Assembly (NCBI GenBank): GCA_002702745.1
Contig: PABM01000004.1
Span: 1-18,840 of the forward strand
From: Flavobacteriaceae bacterium
GTDB lineage: Bacteria; Bacteroidota; Bacteroidia; Flavobacteriales; Flavobacteriaceae
Reading direction: 5' to 3'
DNA length: 18,840 nucleotides
Position 1 is the stretch's first letter. Each line of letters opens with the position of its first letter. Shown here piece after piece: positions 1 to 8,642 of this stretch. Below the pieces are notes generated by a model. It was not told the DNA's origin and made no database searches. It saw nothing but the letters and a program-made list of their open reading frames with translations. The translations under genes and the position numbers were made by a program.

Positions 1-43
1 ACAATATAACAAATTCATTTAGAATTTAATATTAAATTATTTC

Positions 44-70
44 AAAAAAACACCCCATAAAGGGGTGTTT
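44..70 (-). terminator. Rho-independent terminator of the fasciclin gene
   Basis: A perfect 9-bp inverted repeat (AAACACCCC at 48-56 and GGGGTGTTT at 62-70) encloses a 5-base loop. On the minus strand it is followed by an uninterrupted run of seven T (complement of 44-50). It lies 27 bases past the stop codon of the minus-strand fasciclin gene. The plus-strand side has only three T, so it should work mainly on the minus strand. Confidence 0.9.
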
Positions 71-97
71 CAAATTAAAATGGAAATATTGAATAGT

Positions 98-1069
98 TTA
101 CGGTAATACTACTGCATCAATTGCATGTATAATTCCATTATCAGCCTGAACATCAACTGCAATAATATTGCTAGTACGTCCATTATTATCGGTTAGAATC
201 CCTTCGCCATTATCTCCAAAATTGAAGAGTAATGCTCCTCCACCGGCTGTGGTAAACTCCATACCATCAGACAAATTTGTTGAAAGTTGATTTGCGCCTA
301 CCACAACATGATATGATAAAACCGACGATAGTGTTGGTTCATCAATATCACCTAAATCACTTATCCCTAACTCAATTAATAAATTTTCAAATGCTGAATT
401 TACTGGTGCAAATACAGTAAATGGTGATGGTGCAGAACCTGCCGGAATGCTCAAGAGCCCAACAAAAGATTGTGTTAAATCTGGTCTAGTAAGTGCCTGT
501 ACTAATATTCCAAAATTTGGATCAGCTACGGCAAAAGTCACCACAGTAGGCAATCCTATTACAGCATCTACAATGTGTACTACTCCATTACTAGCTACTA
601 CATCTGCAGTTGTTACCGAAGAAACTCCATTGAATGTTACACCATTGTCAGTATTAATGTAAATTGACATATTAGTATTTGAAGCTGAGCTAGTTGCTTG
701 AGTTGAAGCATAACCATTAGTTAACGAACTCGATTGTACTTCACCGATAATGACATGGTTAAGTAAAACATTAGTTAAAACATCAACTGGGATATCTTCT
801 AAACTAGCCGCATTTATACTCGTTAAGAATGCATCAAAAGCATCATTTGTTGGTGCTAAAACAGTAAAAGCGCCTGGTGAACTAAGAGTTGCATCCAGAC
901 CAGTAACTTGTAATGCAGAAACTAAAGTGCTTAAACTTTCAGTTTGAGATGCTAAGTCAACGATTGAAGATCCCGCACAGCAAACACCATCATCATCATT
1001 ATCATCATCACATGAAATTATAAATAATGATAAAAATAATATTGGTAAAATTTTAAAATAATTTTTCAT
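98..1069 (-). CDS. Surface lipoprotein with two fasciclin (FAS1) domains
   Basis: This is a predicted secreted lipoprotein of 323 residues with two FAS1 domains, a fold linked to cell adhesion and matrix contact. A hydrophobic signal segment ends in the lipobox IISC (Cys20). The mature start is CDDDNDDD, an acidic stretch like the surface-export signals described for Flavobacteriia lipoproteins, so display on the outside of the outer membrane is inferred. Domain 1 (about 36-172) has the H1 motif FTVLAPTNDAF and the H2 motif GVVHIVDAVIG. Domain 2 (about 176-323) has FTVFAPVNSAF and GIIHAIDAVVLP and ends right at the protein's end. I chose the ATG at 1069 over the in-frame TTG two codons upstream because it gives a normal MKNYFK signal-peptide start. 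It lies 84 bases downstream of menE on the same strand with no terminator visible between, so read-through from the menaquinone operon is possible, but its function is unrelated. Confidence 0.93.
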   Translation of the reverse strand: MKNYFKILPILFLSLFIISCDDDNDDDGVCCAGSSIVDLASQTESLSTLVSALQVTGLDATLSSPGAFTVLAPTNDAFDAFLTSINAASLEDIPVDVLTNVLLNHVIIGEVQSSSLTNGYASTQATSSASNTNMSIYINTDNGVTFNGVSSVTTADVVASNGVVHIVDAVIGLPTVVTFAVADPNFGILVQALTRPDLTQSFVGLLSIPAGSAPSPFTVFAPVNSAFENLLIELGISDLGDIDEPTLSSVLSYHVVVGANQLSTNLSDGMEFTTAGGGALLFNFGDNGEGILTDNNGRTSNIIAVDVQADNGIIHAIDAVVLP

Positions 1070-1153
1070 AATCAATTTTTAATGTTAAAGTTCTCACTTT
1101 TCAAATGCCATGCCAAGAATTAAATAAATTGAACGAGAAAGAAATATTAACTT

Positions 1154-2176
1154 TTAATTATGATTTATCAAGTTTCGGATTTTAAGCCTATTCAATTTCC
1201 CGTTAATTTTTGGTAAATTATCTATTGCTAAAACTTCTTTTGGAATTTCATATTTACTCAGTTCAGTAAATGCTTTCTTGTAATTGTCAGGAATATTTTT
1301 TTTAAAAACTAAAGCTACTACTTCTCCAAATTTATTGTGGTCGATTGAACTAATAACAAATTCTGCAGAAATATACTTTGAGAGTTTTTTTTCAATAGCT
1401 TCAGGATTTATTTTAACTCCGCCTGAATTAATTATAAAGTCTCTTCTTCCAAGAATTAGAAACTGATTTTTATTAGTAAATTCAACAACATCATTAGTCT
1501 GAACCACTTCAATGGATAAATGATTTGGTTTTATAAAAAGACAATTGTCAATCTTACCTATTTCAATTCCAGGTAAAGTTGTAAATTCTTTCTCTCCTAT
1601 TGAAAGATTTCTAACTGCAACATGTGTGATTGTTTCAGTCATTCCATAAGTTTCATAAACCGTTGATTTAGATTTTAAAATCTTTTCCTTTAAGCTGTCC
1701 TGAACAGGGCTACCTCCAACTAATACTTTTTTAATTTTTTCAATAAATGGAATTGAATTTTCTAATTGTATAGGAGTAAATGCAATTAGCTCATAATGTT
1801 TTTTTAAATCTAGAATAGGAGAGCTAGTCACTGGAAATATATGTAAGTCAAGACCTAGCACTAATGATCTGACTAACATCATCTTACCTGCAATATATTT
1901 TATAGGTAAACAATTTATAATTTTATCTCCAACTTTTAAATCAAAGTATCTAGCTGTAAGTTTTGAGGATTCAATTAAGTCTAATTTATTTAACTTAATT
2001 TCTTTAGGTTTTCCTGTTGAGCCTGAGGTATTTGTTAAAATATAATCTTTATTATCAAACCAGGATTTTAAAAAATTATAATAATCTTGTTTTTCTTTTA
2101 AATATTCCATAATACCATTTTCAGTATATGAAATACCATGTAATTTAAAGTCTTTATGTATAAACTTACTTTTCAA
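1154..2176 (-). CDS. menE: o-Succinylbenzoate--CoA ligase, compact form (MenE)
   Basis: MenE activates o-succinylbenzoate with ATP and CoA to o-succinylbenzoyl-CoA, the step before MenB. The 340-residue protein shows the ANL adenylation-enzyme motifs in order: P-loop TNTSGSTGKPK at 48-58, YGMTET at 177-182, GRRDFIINSGG at 243-253, and the C-terminal LPKINGKLNR at 321-330 whose Lys327 is the expected adenylation lysine. It is much shorter than the ~450-490 residues of Bacillus-type enzymes; the region before the P-loop is cut down, as in other Bacteroidota MenE proteins. The start is TTG at 2176, which overlaps the menC stop by four bases (TTGA). The next in-frame Met (codon 23) would remove the KFKL-G-like N-terminus that I recall in relatives, so TTG is preferred. 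It is the last men gene of the operon. Confidence 0.92.
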   Translation of the reverse strand: MKSKFIHKDFKLHGISYTENGIMEYLKEKQDYYNFLKSWFDNKDYILTNTSGSTGKPKEIKLNKLDLIESSKLTARYFDLKVGDKIINCLPIKYIAGKMMLVRSLVLGLDLHIFPVTSSPILDLKKHYELIAFTPIQLENSIPFIEKIKKVLVGGSPVQDSLKEKILKSKSTVYETYGMTETITHVAVRNLSIGEKEFTTLPGIEIGKIDNCLFIKPNHLSIEVVQTNDVVEFTNKNQFLILGRRDFIINSGGVKINPEAIEKKLSKYISAEFVISSIDHNKFGEVVALVFKKNIPDNYKKAFTELSKYEIPKEVLAIDNLPKINGKLNRLKIRNLINHN

Positions 2177-3216
2177 TTTTTATTAAAAATTTTTAAATCC
2201 CATTCTTTATTCTTATTCAGATAAATACTGTCTGATGAGATTTCTAATGGTGAATTTACATTGTTTTTGAATAGCATTCCTGTACCCAATCCTTGTCTGA
2301 GTTTACTATTCTTTGTGTATACCCATTGGGCTATAGCATTCAACCCAACATTTCCCTCTAGCGCACTTGTTGCCCACCATTTAATCTCTTTTTCTTTGGC
2401 TAAACTAATCCAATTATCACACTCTTTAAAGCCTCCCAATAAACTTGGCTTAAGTATTAGGTAATCTGGTTTTATAGTGTTTAATAGCTCAGCTTTATTA
2501 ATATTTCTTGCGATTAATTCCTCATCTAAAGCAATAGGAATTGGTGATAATTGACAAAGTTTTGCCATCTCTTGCCAATGATTTTTTTTAATTGGTTGCT
2601 CAATTGAGTGAATGGAAAATTCGTTAAGTCTTTCAATCTTTTCTAATGCTTCATTAATTTTAAATGCACCGTTTGCATCCAATCTAATTTCTAAATCCTC
2701 ATAGGCAAAATCTCTTCTTATTTCTTTTAACAACTGTAATTCTGACTCAAATTTTAGAGCACCTACTTTAATTTTTATACATGAAAAGCCACTTTTAACT
2801 TTTTCTATAATTTGTGACTTCATGTATTTTATATCCCCCATCCAAACCAAGCCATTGATTTTAATATTATCTTGAAAATTTGAAAAATTTGAGTCGTTTA
2901 TCTTAAACGGTGATTCGGAAAAATTAAAATCTTTAAGAGCCATTTCCAAAGCAAATTTAATGGCTGGATAATCGTTAAATTCTTCAATATCTAATTTATT
3001 GTCTAAGGAAATTTCTCTGCAGATATAATCAAGCTTAGTCTCTATTTCGTTAATCCTATCTAAACTTAATCCCGGGATAATACTACATTCCCCTATACCA
3101 ATCCTATTATGATCTTTTATCACTAAATACCAACTAGGTTTTTTATATAAAACATCTCTTGATGTTCTGCTTGGTATATTGAATTCTAAATTATGTTTAA
3201 AAAAATATGCGTTCAT
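2173..3216 (-). CDS. menC: o-Succinylbenzoate synthase (MenC)
   Basis: MenC dehydrates SHCHC to o-succinylbenzoate and belongs to the enolase superfamily. The 347-residue protein has the KIKVG segment with the catalytic lysine (Lys150), metal ligands in RLDANGA (Asp180), SIEQP (Glu206) and ALDEEL (Asp231), and the second catalytic lysine in LILKPSLLGG (Lys256). That is the full acid-base and Mg2+ set of the family, so activity is expected. Enolase-superfamily enzymes can also be racemases or epimerases, but the position between menA and menE settles the assignment. The ATG at 3216 lies inside the last codons of menA, giving a 20-base overlap, and the stop overlaps the menE start by four bases. 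Both overlaps suggest translational coupling. Confidence 0.93.
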   Translation of the reverse strand: MNAYFFKHNLEFNIPSRTSRDVLYKKPSWYLVIKDHNRIGIGECSIIPGLSLDRINEIETKLDYICREISLDNKLDIEEFNDYPAIKFALEMALKDFNFSESPFKINDSNFSNFQDNIKINGLVWMGDIKYMKSQIIEKVKSGFSCIKIKVGALKFESELQLLKEIRRDFAYEDLEIRLDANGAFKINEALEKIERLNEFSIHSIEQPIKKNHWQEMAKLCQLSPIPIALDEELIARNINKAELLNTIKPDYLILKPSLLGGFKECDNWISLAKEKEIKWWATSALEGNVGLNAIAQWVYTKNSKLRQGLGTGMLFKNNVNSPLEISSDSIYLNKNKEWDLKIFNKN

Positions 3217-4123
3217 AAATCAGGAAAATTGACATAAATATTGAAAAGAAAAAAGTTGATATCGCAAGTTGTTTTAATAGAGGCTTAAACTCAATTGGAC
3301 TTTTTGCTTGAATAACTTTAAACAGATGAAATGAAATTGGAAGGATTCCGACAATAATAAAAATAAAGTTATTAGATAATTTAAATTTAGTAGCGAATGT
3401 GGATGTTAAAAGGATAGATATGATAATTAAACAATAATGATAAAATTTAGCATTCTCAAAACCTATTCGCGTCGGAATCGTTTTTTTATTCATTTTAGAA
3501 TCATTTTCTATATCTCTTATATTGTTTAGATTCAATACACCAACACATAAAAATCCAATAACAGATCCCAAAATAAATACTTCATAATCTACAGACTTTG
3601 TTTGTAGAAAGTATGAACCAAACACACTTAATAATCCAAAAAATATAAATACAAAAATATCTCCAAAACCATAATAACCATAAGGAGTTTTTCCAATTGT
3701 GTACTTTATAGCAGCTAATATCGAGAATATGGAGAGAAAGAGAAAAATTACAATAAATAGATAATCATTTTTAAATGAATACTTAATTAGTGAGTATGAC
3801 AACGTAATTGATATAAATACATTAACTAATATACCTTTTTTAAGTTCTTCAAGTGTGATTTTTCCAGATGCGATAACCCTTTTTGGGCCAATTCGGTTCT
3901 TATCTGTCCCTAAAATCCCATCTCCATAATCATTTGCAAAATTTGACAAAATTTGAAAAGAGATTGCAGTAGTTATTGAAAGAACAAAAATTATTTTATC
4001 AAAACTGTAATTATAGAATGCGAAAAAAGATCCTAATATAATTCCAGAAATTGACAATGGAAGAGTTTCAATTCTTGTTGCTTGAATCCAATATTTTATT
4101 TTTTTTGTCGAGTGAAACTTCAA
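3197..4123 (-). CDS. menA: 1,4-Dihydroxy-2-naphthoate polyprenyltransferase (MenA)
   Basis: MenA is an integral membrane UbiA-family prenyltransferase that joins DHNA to a polyprenyl diphosphate, giving demethylmenaquinone. The 308-residue protein is strongly hydrophobic with about eight or nine transmembrane stretches. It carries both Asp-rich motifs: NFANDYGDGILGTD at 61-74 and NNIRDIENDSK at 200-210, which hold the Mg2+-diphosphate. The N-terminal ATRIETLPLSISGIILGSF segment is typical for MenA. No ATG is available: between the menB stop and the conserved N-terminus the only ordinary start-type codon is TTG at 4123, 18 bases after menB. TTG is therefore taken as the start. It would give MKFHSTKKIK, slightly longer than I recall in relatives. 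The 3' end overlaps menC by 20 bases. Confidence 0.93.
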   Translation of the reverse strand: MKFHSTKKIKYWIQATRIETLPLSISGIILGSFFAFYNYSFDKIIFVLSITTAISFQILSNFANDYGDGILGTDKNRIGPKRVIASGKITLEELKKGILVNVFISITLSYSLIKYSFKNDYLFIVIFLFLSIFSILAAIKYTIGKTPYGYYGFGDIFVFIFFGLLSVFGSYFLQTKSVDYEVFILGSVIGFLCVGVLNLNNIRDIENDSKMNKKTIPTRIGFENAKFYHYCLIIISILLTSTFATKFKLSNNFIFIIVGILPISFHLFKVIQAKSPIEFKPLLKQLAISTFFFSIFMSIFLIYERIFF

Positions 4124-4141
4124 AAATTTTGATTTTCTGTT

Positions 4142-4960
4142 TTATGGGAATTTAGGGTATTTTCTAAAATTAGGGTCTCTTTTTTCTAAGAATGCTTCCT
4201 TACCCTCCTGAGCTTCCTCTGTTAAATAATACAGAAGTGTTGCGTCACCTGCAAGTTGCATTAATCCATGTTGACCATCGAGCTCTGCATTTAAACTTCT
4301 TTTAATCATTCTCAATGCTAAAGGACTTCTTTTCTGCATTAAAGCACACCACTCTAATACCGTTTCTTCTAAAATTTCCAAAGGGACAACTTTATTAACC
4401 ATACCCATTTCTAATGCTTCTTGGGCCGAATACTGCTTACATAAAAACCATATTTCTCTAGCTTTCTTTTGTCCAACATGTCTCGCAAGGTATGATGAGC
4501 CAAAGCCACCATCAAAACTTCCAACTTTGGGACCTGTTTGACCAAAAATTGCATTATCACTAGCGATGGTCAAATCACAAACTACGTGCAGAACATGACC
4601 TCCTCCAATTGCGTATCCATTTACCATTGCAATTACAGGTTTTGGCAACTCCCTTATCTTTTTATGTAAGTCTAGGACATTTAGTCTTGGAACTCCATCA
4701 TCACCAATATATCCTCCAGTGCCTTTAACATTTTGATCTCCTCCGCTACAAAAAGCTTTTTCCCCTACTCCGGTAATCACAACAATATCAATGTCATTTC
4801 TTTCTCTACAAATTTCAAATGCATCCAGCATTTCAATATTTGTTTCAGGCCGAAAAGCATTATAAACTTTTGGTCTATTGATAGTGACTTTTGCTACTCC
4901 ATTATAAATTTCAAAATTTATATCATCGTATTTTTTTATTTCTTTCCAAGAAGATTTCAT
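4142..4960 (-). CDS. menB: 1,4-Dihydroxy-2-naphthoyl-CoA synthase (MenB)
   Basis: MenB closes the second ring of o-succinylbenzoyl-CoA to give DHNA-CoA. It is a crotonase-fold enzyme of the usual length (272 residues). The SGGDQ motif at 72-76 and the oxyanion-hole segment GYAIGGGH at 115-122 are present, as is [12 protein letters not shown] at 141-152. The Gly-Pro-Lys in that stretch, where Mycobacterium-type enzymes have an Asp, matches the E. coli-like bicarbonate-dependent type I MenB as I remember it. The C-terminal arm ending in [12 protein letters not shown] is also characteristic. It starts with ATG one base after the menD stop and ends 18 bases before menA. It is the best conserved protein in the window. 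Confidence 0.97.
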   Translation of the reverse strand: MKSSWKEIKKYDDINFEIYNGVAKVTINRPKVYNAFRPETNIEMLDAFEICRERNDIDIVVITGVGEKAFCSGGDQNVKGTGGYIGDDGVPRLNVLDLHKKIRELPKPVIAMVNGYAIGGGHVLHVVCDLTIASDNAIFGQTGPKVGSFDGGFGSSYLARHVGQKKAREIWFLCKQYSAQEALEMGMVNKVVPLEILEETVLEWCALMQKRSPLALRMIKRSLNAELDGQHGLMQLAGDATLLYYLTEEAQEGKEAFLEKRDPNFRKYPKFP

Positions 4961-4961
4961 T

Positions 4962-6746
4962 TTAATATTTTATATTTTTTAGCTTTGACAAATATCTAAA
5001 ATAATCCTTTAATATTTTTGTGCTTTTAACACTGGAAGTTTTAATTTCTAAAATCTTTGGGCTTTTAGAATTTTTGAAAAATGTTCTTAAATATAAATTA
5101 AGTCCAAACTTTGTTGAGACCTTAGTATAATTAAAGTTAAACATTTTTGCAATAAGTCTGGCTGAGAGATTATGCTGTGTTTCAATGAATTCTGAAAAAA
5201 GATTATTCTCTTTAAAACCAGGTAAAATCTTAAATATTCCACCTCCAGAATTATTTATAATAATTATTCTAAAATTTTTTGGAATATAGTTATTCCACAA
5301 AGCATTTATATCATAAAAAAAACTCAAATCTCCAGTCACCAGAAGGACGGGTGAATCATTTTGTACAGAACTTCCAATTGCTGTGGATGTGCTGCCATCA
5401 ATTCCACTTGTTCCACGATTAGCAAACATCATATTCTTATTTTTTAAATCAAATAACTGAAAATATCTTATTGGAGTACTATTTGCAACTTGAATATTAT
5501 ATTTTTTTGGAATCCAGTTTGTCAAAATTTCAAATACTTTTAAATCTGAAAAATTTATAACCTTCAAGTATCGATTATGCAAATCAAGTTTTGAACTATC
5601 TAATTGATTCCATTTGTCAAAATAGTTTGAATCGGATTTATTTAGATTAATATTTTCAAAAAATTTATTTGCTGTAGTCTTAATGTGTTTAACTCCGGAG
5701 TAAAATGAATCTTTTGAAATATTATTTCCTATATGAAAATGTTTTATTGGTTTATAATTTCTCAAAAACGATTTAATCTTTTTTGAAACAATCATACCAC
5801 CAATTGATATAACAATTTCAGGAGATAAGTCATCAAATATAAGGTTGGAATTAGATTGAAGTTCAATTGGAGCTATCAATCTATCTATATTGGATATAAA
5901 TGAGTCGTTAAAAACATTTGATGTGTGCTCTTTCATTACAACTATTGATGATTGTGAATTGATTTTTTCAATTGATTTTTGTGATAAAATTTCTGCTTCA
6001 GAAACTCCGATTAATATTAATATTTTCTTTGCTTTATAAATTGTATCATAGTAATTTTTTAAGTCTTTTTTGGACAGGCTTATTTCTAACCTCTTCCTTG
6101 TTTTAACACTGATTGTTGGAGAATACGAAAAGTCATAAAGAGGCTCCTCCATGGGTACATTTAGATGTATTGGCTGCATTTTATTTAGCGATAGGTTAAA
6201 TGCTTTATCAATAATTTTCTCATTATTAGCCTGAATTGATTTTTGTAATTTTTCAATCTTTAAGGGATCATCTTTATGATCAATTATTTTTTGCAAGTTG
6301 CTTTTTATAATTTCTTCTGTTGCGTGAGTACAATCTTGACTCAGTGTGTTTGAATAAAGTATGTTTTTCTCAAAGACATTGGTTTGATTTATGGTTTGTC
6401 CGTCACCAATATTAATTTTGTATTCTGGTCTGTCAGCAGATAAAATAATAAGCGGTATCTCACTGTAATAAGCTTCTGCTACAGCTGGATAATAATTTAA
6501 AAGTGCAGAGCCAGATGTACAAACTAAAATTGTTGGTTTTTTTGATTTTTGTGATAATCCCAAAGCGAAAAAAGCTGCAGACCTTTCATCAACAATACTA
6601 TAGCACTTGAATTTTTTATTTGATGCAAAACCAATTGCTAACGGAACATTTCTAGATCCGGGGGAAATTACAACATCAAGAAAATCAAAATTAAGACATG
6701 ACAAAATTAATGTTTGTGCGACAGGAATTATTGGGTATTTAGCCAT
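4962..6746 (-). CDS. menD: SEPHCHC synthase, thiamine-diphosphate enzyme (MenD)
   Basis: MenD joins 2-oxoglutarate and isochorismate, with thiamine diphosphate and Mg2+, to form 2-succinyl-5-enolpyruvyl-6-hydroxy-3-cyclohexene-1-carboxylate. The 594-residue protein is close to the family length. The N-terminal PYR domain shows SPGSR (28-32), DERSA with the cofactor-activating Glu54, [13 protein letters not shown] (77-89), SADRPEY (103-109) and GDGQTINQ (114-121). The C-terminal PP domain has TGDLSFFYD (471-479) and NNSGGGIF (498-505), which bind the diphosphate and metal. The middle domain is lysine- and asparagine-rich and poorly conserved. It starts with ATG 27 bases after menF and stops one base before menB. 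Confidence 0.96.
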   Translation of the reverse strand: MAKYPIIPVAQTLILSCLNFDFLDVVISPGSRNVPLAIGFASNKKFKCYSIVDERSAAFFALGLSQKSKKPTILVCTSGSALLNYYPAVAEAYYSEIPLIILSADRPEYKINIGDGQTINQTNVFEKNILYSNTLSQDCTHATEEIIKSNLQKIIDHKDDPLKIEKLQKSIQANNEKIIDKAFNLSLNKMQPIHLNVPMEEPLYDFSYSPTISVKTRKRLEISLSKKDLKNYYDTIYKAKKILILIGVSEAEILSQKSIEKINSQSSIVVMKEHTSNVFNDSFISNIDRLIAPIELQSNSNLIFDDLSPEIVISIGGMIVSKKIKSFLRNYKPIKHFHIGNNISKDSFYSGVKHIKTTANKFFENINLNKSDSNYFDKWNQLDSSKLDLHNRYLKVINFSDLKVFEILTNWIPKKYNIQVANSTPIRYFQLFDLKNKNMMFANRGTSGIDGSTSTAIGSSVQNDSPVLLVTGDLSFFYDINALWNNYIPKNFRIIIINNSGGGIFKILPGFKENNLFSEFIETQHNLSARLIAKMFNFNYTKVSTKFGLNLYLRTFFKNSKSPKILEIKTSSVKSTKILKDYFRYLSKLKNIKY

Positions 6747-6773
6747 ATGTAAATTTACTAAATATATACATTA

Positions 6774-7814
6774 TCAATTGTAAAATACCCCAAGCATTGT
6801 TTGGGATTTATTTACTATTTCAGTCCATTCGTCTAAAGCATTACTATCTTTTGTGATTCCACCACCAACATATATTGACAAGTTATCATCAACTATTTTT
6901 GCGCACCTTATATTTACATAAATATCACATGAATTCTTTTCAAATAAACCCATAAAACCTGTGTAAAACGATCTATTATAATTTTCCATTTGATTGATAT
7001 AATCAATTGCTTTGCTTTTGGGTGTACCGGCTACTGCGGGTGTTGGATGAAGTAAATTAATAATACCTGATGAGGATTTTTTAGTTCTTGCCTTTATAAC
7101 TGACTTAAGATGAAAAATATTTCCAGCCTTAACGGTTTGTATGGATCCTGTTTCAATATTTGTACACACACTACTAAGGTCATTTACTATTTGTTCCTCG
7201 ACAATCTTTTGTTCTCTAAATTCCTTATCTGTCCAGCTTTGATTCATATCCTTTTTAGTAGCTGCTAAGGCAAAAGTTGTGACAATATTATTATTTAAAT
7301 CAATCAGCTTTTCTGGTGAAGCACCAATCCATACTCCAATTTCAGGATGATAAAATAAATAACAAAAAGCGTCATGATTCAACTGCAGTAGTTTTTTAAA
7401 ATATTCTATAGAAGAATTATAGTTCAACTTTAAATTAAAAATAGATGAACAAACCACTTTTTCTAATTCTGAACTTTTTATGTCATTTATTGTTTTATCA
7501 ATGAAATTGATGTAGGAATTTTTTTTTGAATTAAATTCCTTAATCGAAAGCTGTTGATTCGAGTTATTGCTAATCTTTAAATGAAATTCAGTCTCTGTGG
7601 TTATTTTCGGTGTTAATAGATACCCTTTTGTTTCAGAGTCAAACGGCATAAATAAAAATCCTTTTTTATTGTCAAAATCATTTATTTGTCCCTCTAAAAC
7701 ATCTCCATAGAGGCAAATTATCTTGTTATGACTTGGCTTTTTAAAAACAATAAATGATTCGTTGTTTTTTAAATAAAAATTTAAATCACTAAAAAACTTA
7801 AATTCTGAAATCAT
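6774..7814 (-). CDS. menF: Isochorismate synthase (MenF/EntC family)
   Basis: This chorismate-utilising enzyme makes isochorismate from chorismate and so commits it to menaquinone. The 346-residue protein is short compared with the ~430 residues of E. coli MenF; the variable N-terminal part is reduced. The catalytic core is intact: LEKVV with the expected base Lys119, GASPEKL with Glu168, HPTPAVAG at 256-263, RSFYTGFMG at 281-289, and YVGGGITKDSNALDEW at 315-330 with the acidic Mg2+ residues. Anthranilate or salicylate synthases share this fold, but the operon context favours isochorismate synthase. Its ATG overlaps the ubiE stop (ATGA), so the two are probably translationally coupled. Relatives in Flavobacteriia are often followed by a thioesterase gene; none is here. 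Confidence 0.93.
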   Translation of the reverse strand: MISEFKFFSDLNFYLKNNESFIVFKKPSHNKIICLYGDVLEGQINDFDNKKGFLFMPFDSETKGYLLTPKITTETEFHLKISNNSNQQLSIKEFNSKKNSYINFIDKTINDIKSSELEKVVCSSIFNLKLNYNSSIEYFKKLLQLNHDAFCYLFYHPEIGVWIGASPEKLIDLNNNIVTTFALAATKKDMNQSWTDKEFREQKIVEEQIVNDLSSVCTNIETGSIQTVKAGNIFHLKSVIKARTKKSSSGIINLLHPTPAVAGTPKSKAIDYINQMENYNRSFYTGFMGLFEKNSCDIYVNIRCAKIVDDNLSIYVGGGITKDSNALDEWTEIVNKSQTMLGVFYN

Positions 7815-8530
7815 TTGGTTGCAATATATATAGTTGATGATCCAAATAATTTTGGCTTAACCATGACGTTTCCAAAACCAATAGATTTTAAAATATTACT
7901 AAACTTTCTTCCTGAAGGAAATGCTTCAGCTGAGTTTAGTAAATACTTATATGCTGATTTATCTTTTGAAAAAATCCTTGCCATAATAGGAATATATGTT
8001 CTTGTAAATATTGAGTAAAACAATTTCATAATTCTGTTTTCTGGGACAGATGTCTCAAGAATGATGAGAGTGCCTTCTTTATTTAAAACCCTAAAGCTTT
8101 CTCTTAGTCCCTTTTCTAAATCTTGAAAATTTCTTACACCAAAACCAATAGTAACTAGGTCAAAATAACCATCTTTAAAATTTAGATTTTCAGCATCTCC
8201 TCTTTCTAAACTAACCATTTCATCTAATTTATTTTTTGATATTTTTTCTCGACCAATACTTAACATTTGTTCTGAAATATCAACTCCAACTACTTTGCAA
8301 TCAGAAATACTTCCTAAATTAATGGCAATATCTGCGGTTCCGGTTGCAATGTCAAGTACATTTTTTGGCTTAATCTTTTTGGCAATATTCAAAATATTTT
8401 TCTTCCATCTTTTATGACTATTAAATGTCATTATTGCATTAAGTAAATCATATTCAAACGATATCGAGTTAAACATTTTTTCAACTTGATTTTGTTTTGA
8501 GCTTTTAGATTTTTGATTCGGTTTCAACAT
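7811..8530 (-). CDS. ubiE: Demethylmenaquinone C-methyltransferase (UbiE/MenG)
   Basis: This S-adenosylmethionine-dependent enzyme performs the last step, methylation of demethylmenaquinone to menaquinone. The 239-residue protein has SAM motif I VLDIATGTADIAI (58-70), the acidic end of strand 2 in VGVDISEQML (81-90), GDAENLNF (111-118), and the two UbiE signatures GVRNFQD (131-137) and YKYLLNSAEAFPSG (194-207). With no ubiquinone genes nearby the substrate should be demethylmenaquinone only, so menG is an equally good name. It is the first gene of the seven-gene minus-strand operon. A TAAATTTG box lies 16 bases before its ATG and probably drives the whole operon. It is divergent from the gene starting at 8643. 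Confidence 0.95.
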   Translation of the reverse strand: MLKPNQKSKSSKQNQVEKMFNSISFEYDLLNAIMTFNSHKRWKKNILNIAKKIKPKNVLDIATGTADIAINLGSISDCKVVGVDISEQMLSIGREKISKNKLDEMVSLERGDAENLNFKDGYFDLVTIGFGVRNFQDLEKGLRESFRVLNKEGTLIILETSVPENRIMKLFYSIFTRTYIPIMARIFSKDKSAYKYLLNSAEAFPSGRKFSNILKSIGFGNVMVKPKLFGSSTIYIATK

Positions 8531-8546
8531 GAAAATTTTGACTGTG

Positions 8547-8554
8547 CAAATTTA
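8547..8554 (-). promoter_or_regulatory. Probable -7 box of the menaquinone operon promoter
   Basis: On the minus strand the sequence reads TAAATTTG, an exact match to the Bacteroidota -7 element TAnnTTTG. It lies 16 bases upstream of the ubiE ATG, which would give a very short leader. I see no clear TTG -33 element at the usual spacing, so support comes from the box and its position only. Confidence 0.5.
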
Positions 8555-8621
8555 AATAATATATAGATTAACTTTAATAATAAATTAACAATAATCATGC
8601 TCAAAACCAGCAAACAGAAAC

Positions 8622-8629
8622 TAGATTTG
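8622..8629 (+). promoter_or_regulatory. Probable -7 box for the barrel-like protein gene
   Basis: TAGATTTG matches TAnnTTTG exactly and lies 13 bases before the ATG at 8643, on the plus strand. No TTG -33 element is evident upstream. The intergenic region 8531-8642 thus carries one box on each strand, fitting two divergent promoters. Confidence 0.45.
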
Positions 8630-8642
8630 TAAAAAAATAATT

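Noticed and set aside
447..947. Two plus-strand ORFs inside the fasciclin gene
   Set aside because: They are antisense to well-formed FAS1 domains, with low-complexity translations and no promoter.
4733..4999. An 88-codon plus-strand ORF spanning the menB/menD junction
   Set aside because: It is antisense to two highly conserved enzymes, with a biased Phe/Ile composition typical of AT-rich shadows.
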